Of a DNA stretch of 64,000 nt, positions 61,873-64,000 are shown piece by piece. The notes under the pieces were generated by a model. The model saw only the letters and a program-made list of their open reading frames with translations. It had not been told where the DNA came from and searched no databases. The position numbers and the translations under genes are program-made. The stretch is from TMED109 sp002684605 (lineage in GTDB: Bacteria > Pseudomonadota > Alphaproteobacteria > TMED109): the NCBI GenBank assembly GCA_913046335.1, contig CAJWSU010000003.1, forward strand, positions 1 to 64,000, in the 5' to 3' direction. Position 1 is the stretch's first letter. Each line of letters starts with the position of its first letter.

Positions 61873-62637
61873 ATGACAAGATATAAAGTAATAATAGAAT
61901 ATGATGGTAAAAATTTTTGTGGGTGGCAAAAACAAAGATCTTTAATTAGCATTCAGGGAACAATTGAAGAGAGCTTGTATAAGTTCTGTGGAAAAAATAT
62001 TTCTGTTTTTGGAGCAGGAAGAACAGATAAAGGTGTGCATGCTACAGGGCAAGTAGCTCATTTTGACTTAGAAGAGAGTGATTTAGAAGACAAGAATTGT
62101 AAATTAGGAAAGTTAACAATGGGTTTAAATTTTTATCTGTCCAGAGCATGTAATAATGAAATATCTATCATTGAAACAAGTAAAGTAGATGAAGAATTCC
62201 ATTCTCGATTTTCAGCTAAAGGAAGAAAGTATAAATATACTATTTTAAATAAACAAACTCCTTCACCCTTATTAAAAGATAAAACATGGAGGGTGCCTCT
62301 ATCTTTAAATGTTTTATTAATGCAAAAAGCCTCTTCTTTACTTATAGGCAAACATGATTTTTCTGCCTTTAGGTCGATTGACTGCCAATCTAAGTCTCCA
62401 ATTAAGACCATAGATAGCATCAATATAATAAAAAATAATGAGCTAATAGATATATATGTTGAGGCAAAGTCTTTTTTAATGAATCAAGTAAGGATTATAG
62501 TAGGTACTTTAGTTGAAATTGGCTTAAATAAAAAAACAGAAAAGGATATTTTATTAGCTCTTAAAACTTCTACAAGAAGTCATGCAGGGGCTACTGCTCC
62601 TCCAAATGCATTAATTTTAGAGAAAGTAGTTTATTAA
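61873..62637 (+). CDS. truA: tRNA pseudouridine synthase A
   Basis: Modifies U38-40 of tRNA anticodon arms. The 254-residue protein has the catalytic aspartate in GAGRTDKGVHATGQVAHFD and the KGRKYKYTIL and SFLMNQVRIIVGTL motifs. It begins 4 bp after the acyl-CoA ligase stop and is convergent with the EamA-transporter gene. It is near dapE, as in many alphaproteobacteria. Confidence 0.96.
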   Translation: MTRYKVIIEYDGKNFCGWQKQRSLISIQGTIEESLYKFCGKNISVFGAGRTDKGVHATGQVAHFDLEESDLEDKNCKLGKLTMGLNFYLSRACNNEISIIETSKVDEEFHSRFSAKGRKYKYTILNKQTPSPLLKDKTWRVPLSLNVLLMQKASSLLIGKHDFSAFRSIDCQSKSPIKTIDSINIIKNNELIDIYVEAKSFLMNQVRIIVGTLVEIGLNKKTEKDILLALKTSTRSHAGATAPPNALILEKVVY

Positions 62638-62641
62638 AAAT

Positions 62642-63556
62642 TTAATTAGTTCTTTTAAAGGTATATATACCGGACACAACTATTAATAACCCGCCTATAA
62701 AAGTTTGCATATCTGGAACAGAAAAAAAGAAGAAATAGCCAAATAAAGTTGCCCATATAATGTGCGTATAACTTATGGGAGCTAAAGTAGTTGCCTGAGC
62801 TTTAGCATAAGCTCCTAATATTAAAAATTGTCCTATTGCACCAAATAGTCCTACAGTTATTAAAAAACTCCATTCAACATTGTTTGGCATTGTCCAAGCT
62901 TGCATTCCAGAGGCAGGGTCATAATCTATTAATACTAGAATTGTAGTTCCTAATAATCCTGCAGCTCCAGAAAAAAATAAGCTAGTAATTGCAGATTCTA
63001 CCGGCGCTAAAACTCTAGTTCCAATCTGATATAGTGAATAAAATAAAGCTCCCGCTATTCCATAAAGTGTTCCTGACAACCAATACATATCTATTTTTTG
63101 AATCCCCCAAATATTGTTCGGATCAATAACTATAATCATTCCTATAAAACCTGCAATTACTGCTAGCAAAGTACGAACGTGAATTTTTTCTTTTAAAATT
63201 AAAGGGGCAAGAATAGTTGTTATTAATGGGGCAAAAAATAAAATGATCGTGGCTTCTGCAAGTGAAAGCCTAGACAGTGAAGTAAAAAAACAATAGGTCA
63301 TTAGTAATAAGGCTATAGATCTCAATATTTGAACTTTAATTAGCTTTGGAAACTTAATGCCAGTTTTATAGCCCATACTTTCTAAAGATATTACTGTTAT
63401 AAAAATGATAATAAAATGAAAAGTATATCTTGCCCAAACTATCTGCGAAACAGAAAAATTGCCAGATAAATGCTTGGCGAGAGCTTCCATAGTAGCAAAA
63501 GATAATAAAGTAAGGACGTATATTAATATTCCTATTTTTTCATCTTCAATACGCAC
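62642..63556 (-). CDS. EamA/DMT-family transporter
   Basis: A 304-residue membrane protein with about ten hydrophobic segments forming two EamA repeats. The first starts near SFATMEALAKHLSGNFS and contains LSLAEATIILFFAPLITTIL; the second contains ALFYSLYQIG and AQATTLAPISYTHIIWATLFGYF. The substrate is unknown; relatives carry amino acids, S-adenosylmethionine or other metabolites. It follows dapE after 18 bp. Confidence 0.88.
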   Translation of the reverse strand: MRIEDEKIGILIYVLTLLSFATMEALAKHLSGNFSVSQIVWARYTFHFIIIFITVISLESMGYKTGIKFPKLIKVQILRSIALLLMTYCFFTSLSRLSLAEATIILFFAPLITTILAPLILKEKIHVRTLLAVIAGFIGMIIVIDPNNIWGIQKIDMYWLSGTLYGIAGALFYSLYQIGTRVLAPVESAITSLFFSGAAGLLGTTILVLIDYDPASGMQAWTMPNNVEWSFLITVGLFGAIGQFLILGAYAKAQATTLAPISYTHIIWATLFGYFFFFSVPDMQTFIGGLLIVVSGIYTFKRTN

Positions 63557-63574
63557 TTTAATATAATAGCTTTA

Positions 63575-64000
63575 TCATTCAGAGTGCGCTTCCTGGTATT
63601 TTTTTATAATATCATAATAAATTAGCGTCAAAGACTCTAAATCTTCAACTGAAATTGCTTCATCAGTTTGGTGCATCGTTTTTCCTACCAAACCAAATTC
63701 TACTACATTACAAATATCTTTAATAAACCTAGCATCAGAAGTGCCTCCACTAGTAGATAATTCTGGCTCTAATCCTGTAATATTTTTAACAGAGCTAGCA
63801 ACTATTTCTATAAAAGTATCGGGCTTAGTTAAAAAAGGATGTCCACTTAGCTCCGTTTCTAAATCCCATGAAAAACTCGCTTTATCATAAGATATAGACT
63901 CAATCGTATTTTTTATTTTCTCCACTAAACTATCTTCTGATTGAAGCACATTAAAACGAATATTAAATTTTGCTTCAATTTTTGAAGGAATTACATTTGA
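63575..64000 (-). CDS. dapE: Succinyl-diaminopimelate desuccinylase (C-terminal part)
   Basis: The reading frame enters from the right edge and ends at 63575, giving the last 141 residues. Visible features are the NVIPSKIEAKFNIRFN strand, the STSGGTSDARF motif and VVEFGLVGKTMHQTDE with a metal-ligand histidine. The start of the gene is outside the window, so the GTG at 63949 is internal and not a start. DapE acts two steps after dapD in diaminopimelate synthesis. Confidence 0.94.
   Translation of the reverse strand, partial: SNVIPSKIEAKFNIRFNVLQSEDSLVEKIKNTIESISYDKASFSWDLETELSGHPFLTKPDTFIEIVASSVKNITGLEPELSTSGGTSDARFIKDICNVVEFGLVGKTMHQTDEAISVEDLESLTLIYYDIIKKYQEAHSE

Noticed and set aside
63575..63949. 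A complete short gene starting with GTG at 63949
   Set aside because: The frame continues upstream to the window edge with conserved DapE sequence, so this is the end of dapE rather than a small gene.

Overview
The window is a compact, AT-rich stretch (about one third G+C by eye) of a bacterial chromosome, most likely from a marine-type, genome-streamlined alphaproteobacterium. Lineage markers are ccmABCD, an RpoH-type sigma factor, CarD next to a seven-iron ferredoxin and an SUV3-like helicase, the hemC-hemD-mitofilin-hemY block, an Irr-type Fur protein, the moeB-DsrE pair and the dnaA-dnaN-recF-gyrB block. I cannot fix the genus. Intergenic gaps are short, many neighbours overlap by 4 bp, and about ten genes appear to start with TTG. 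I saw no insertion sequence, prophage, CRISPR array or rRNA.

Layout. 1-3426 (minus): an unusual phenylacetate-CoA-ligase-like gene followed by ccmA, ccmB, ccmC and the cut-off ccmD (cytochrome c haem export). 3548-9374: rpoH (plus), then a minus-strand group with a phosphoesterase-like protein that has lost its metal ligands, carD, fdxA, a TerB-like protein and a large helicase. 9483-12571 (plus): proline iminopeptidase, a DpgC-like oxygenase homologue and a sirtuin, followed by tRNA-Arg(CCU) on the minus strand. 12878-16222 (plus): a two-gene beta-oxidation operon ending in a clear hairpin. 16289-21493: an SDR, a class II aldolase, a Sco protein, a histidine phosphatase, an ABC-2 exporter and a TVP38/DedA protein. 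21669-27062 (plus): rpmH-rnpA-yidC-engB-argB-HAD-dapD. 27059-33819: gpsA and tsaD (minus), diverging from hemC-hemD-mitofilin-like-hemY-L,D-transpeptidase (plus). 33824-44678 (minus): VOC protein, class A penicillin-binding protein, gyrB, recF, dnaN, dnaA, rpsT, enoyl-CoA hydratase, a small exported protein and mutM. 44721-48372 (plus): ubiE, coaBC, dut, moeB-like and DsrE. 48384-59738: a hydroxyacid dehydrogenase (minus), an SH3 protein (plus), then irr, a NosR-like protein and a complete branched-chain-type ABC importer with an acyl-CoA ligase (all minus). 59875-64000: a small exported protein, a second acyl-CoA ligase and truA (plus), then an EamA transporter and the C-terminal part of dapE (minus).

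How it fits together. Most genes are core housekeeping: cytochrome c and haem biogenesis, replication initiation, tRNA and protein-secretion functions, lysine and arginine synthesis. The accessory theme is catabolism of CoA-activated organic acids: three AMP-forming ligases, a liv-type importer, a FadJ/thiolase pair, a monofunctional enoyl-CoA hydratase and the DpgC-like protein.

Most worth a second look: a penicillin-binding protein whose membrane anchor lies upstream of any AUG, GUG or UUG start; the ligand-less phosphoesterase beside carD; the DpgC-like gene outside an antibiotic cluster; a possible helix-turn-helix domain on the mitofilin-like protein; a NosR-like flavoprotein with no nos genes beside irr; and perfect dyads at 59786-59811 and 52815-52833. 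I found no clearly new multi-gene system.
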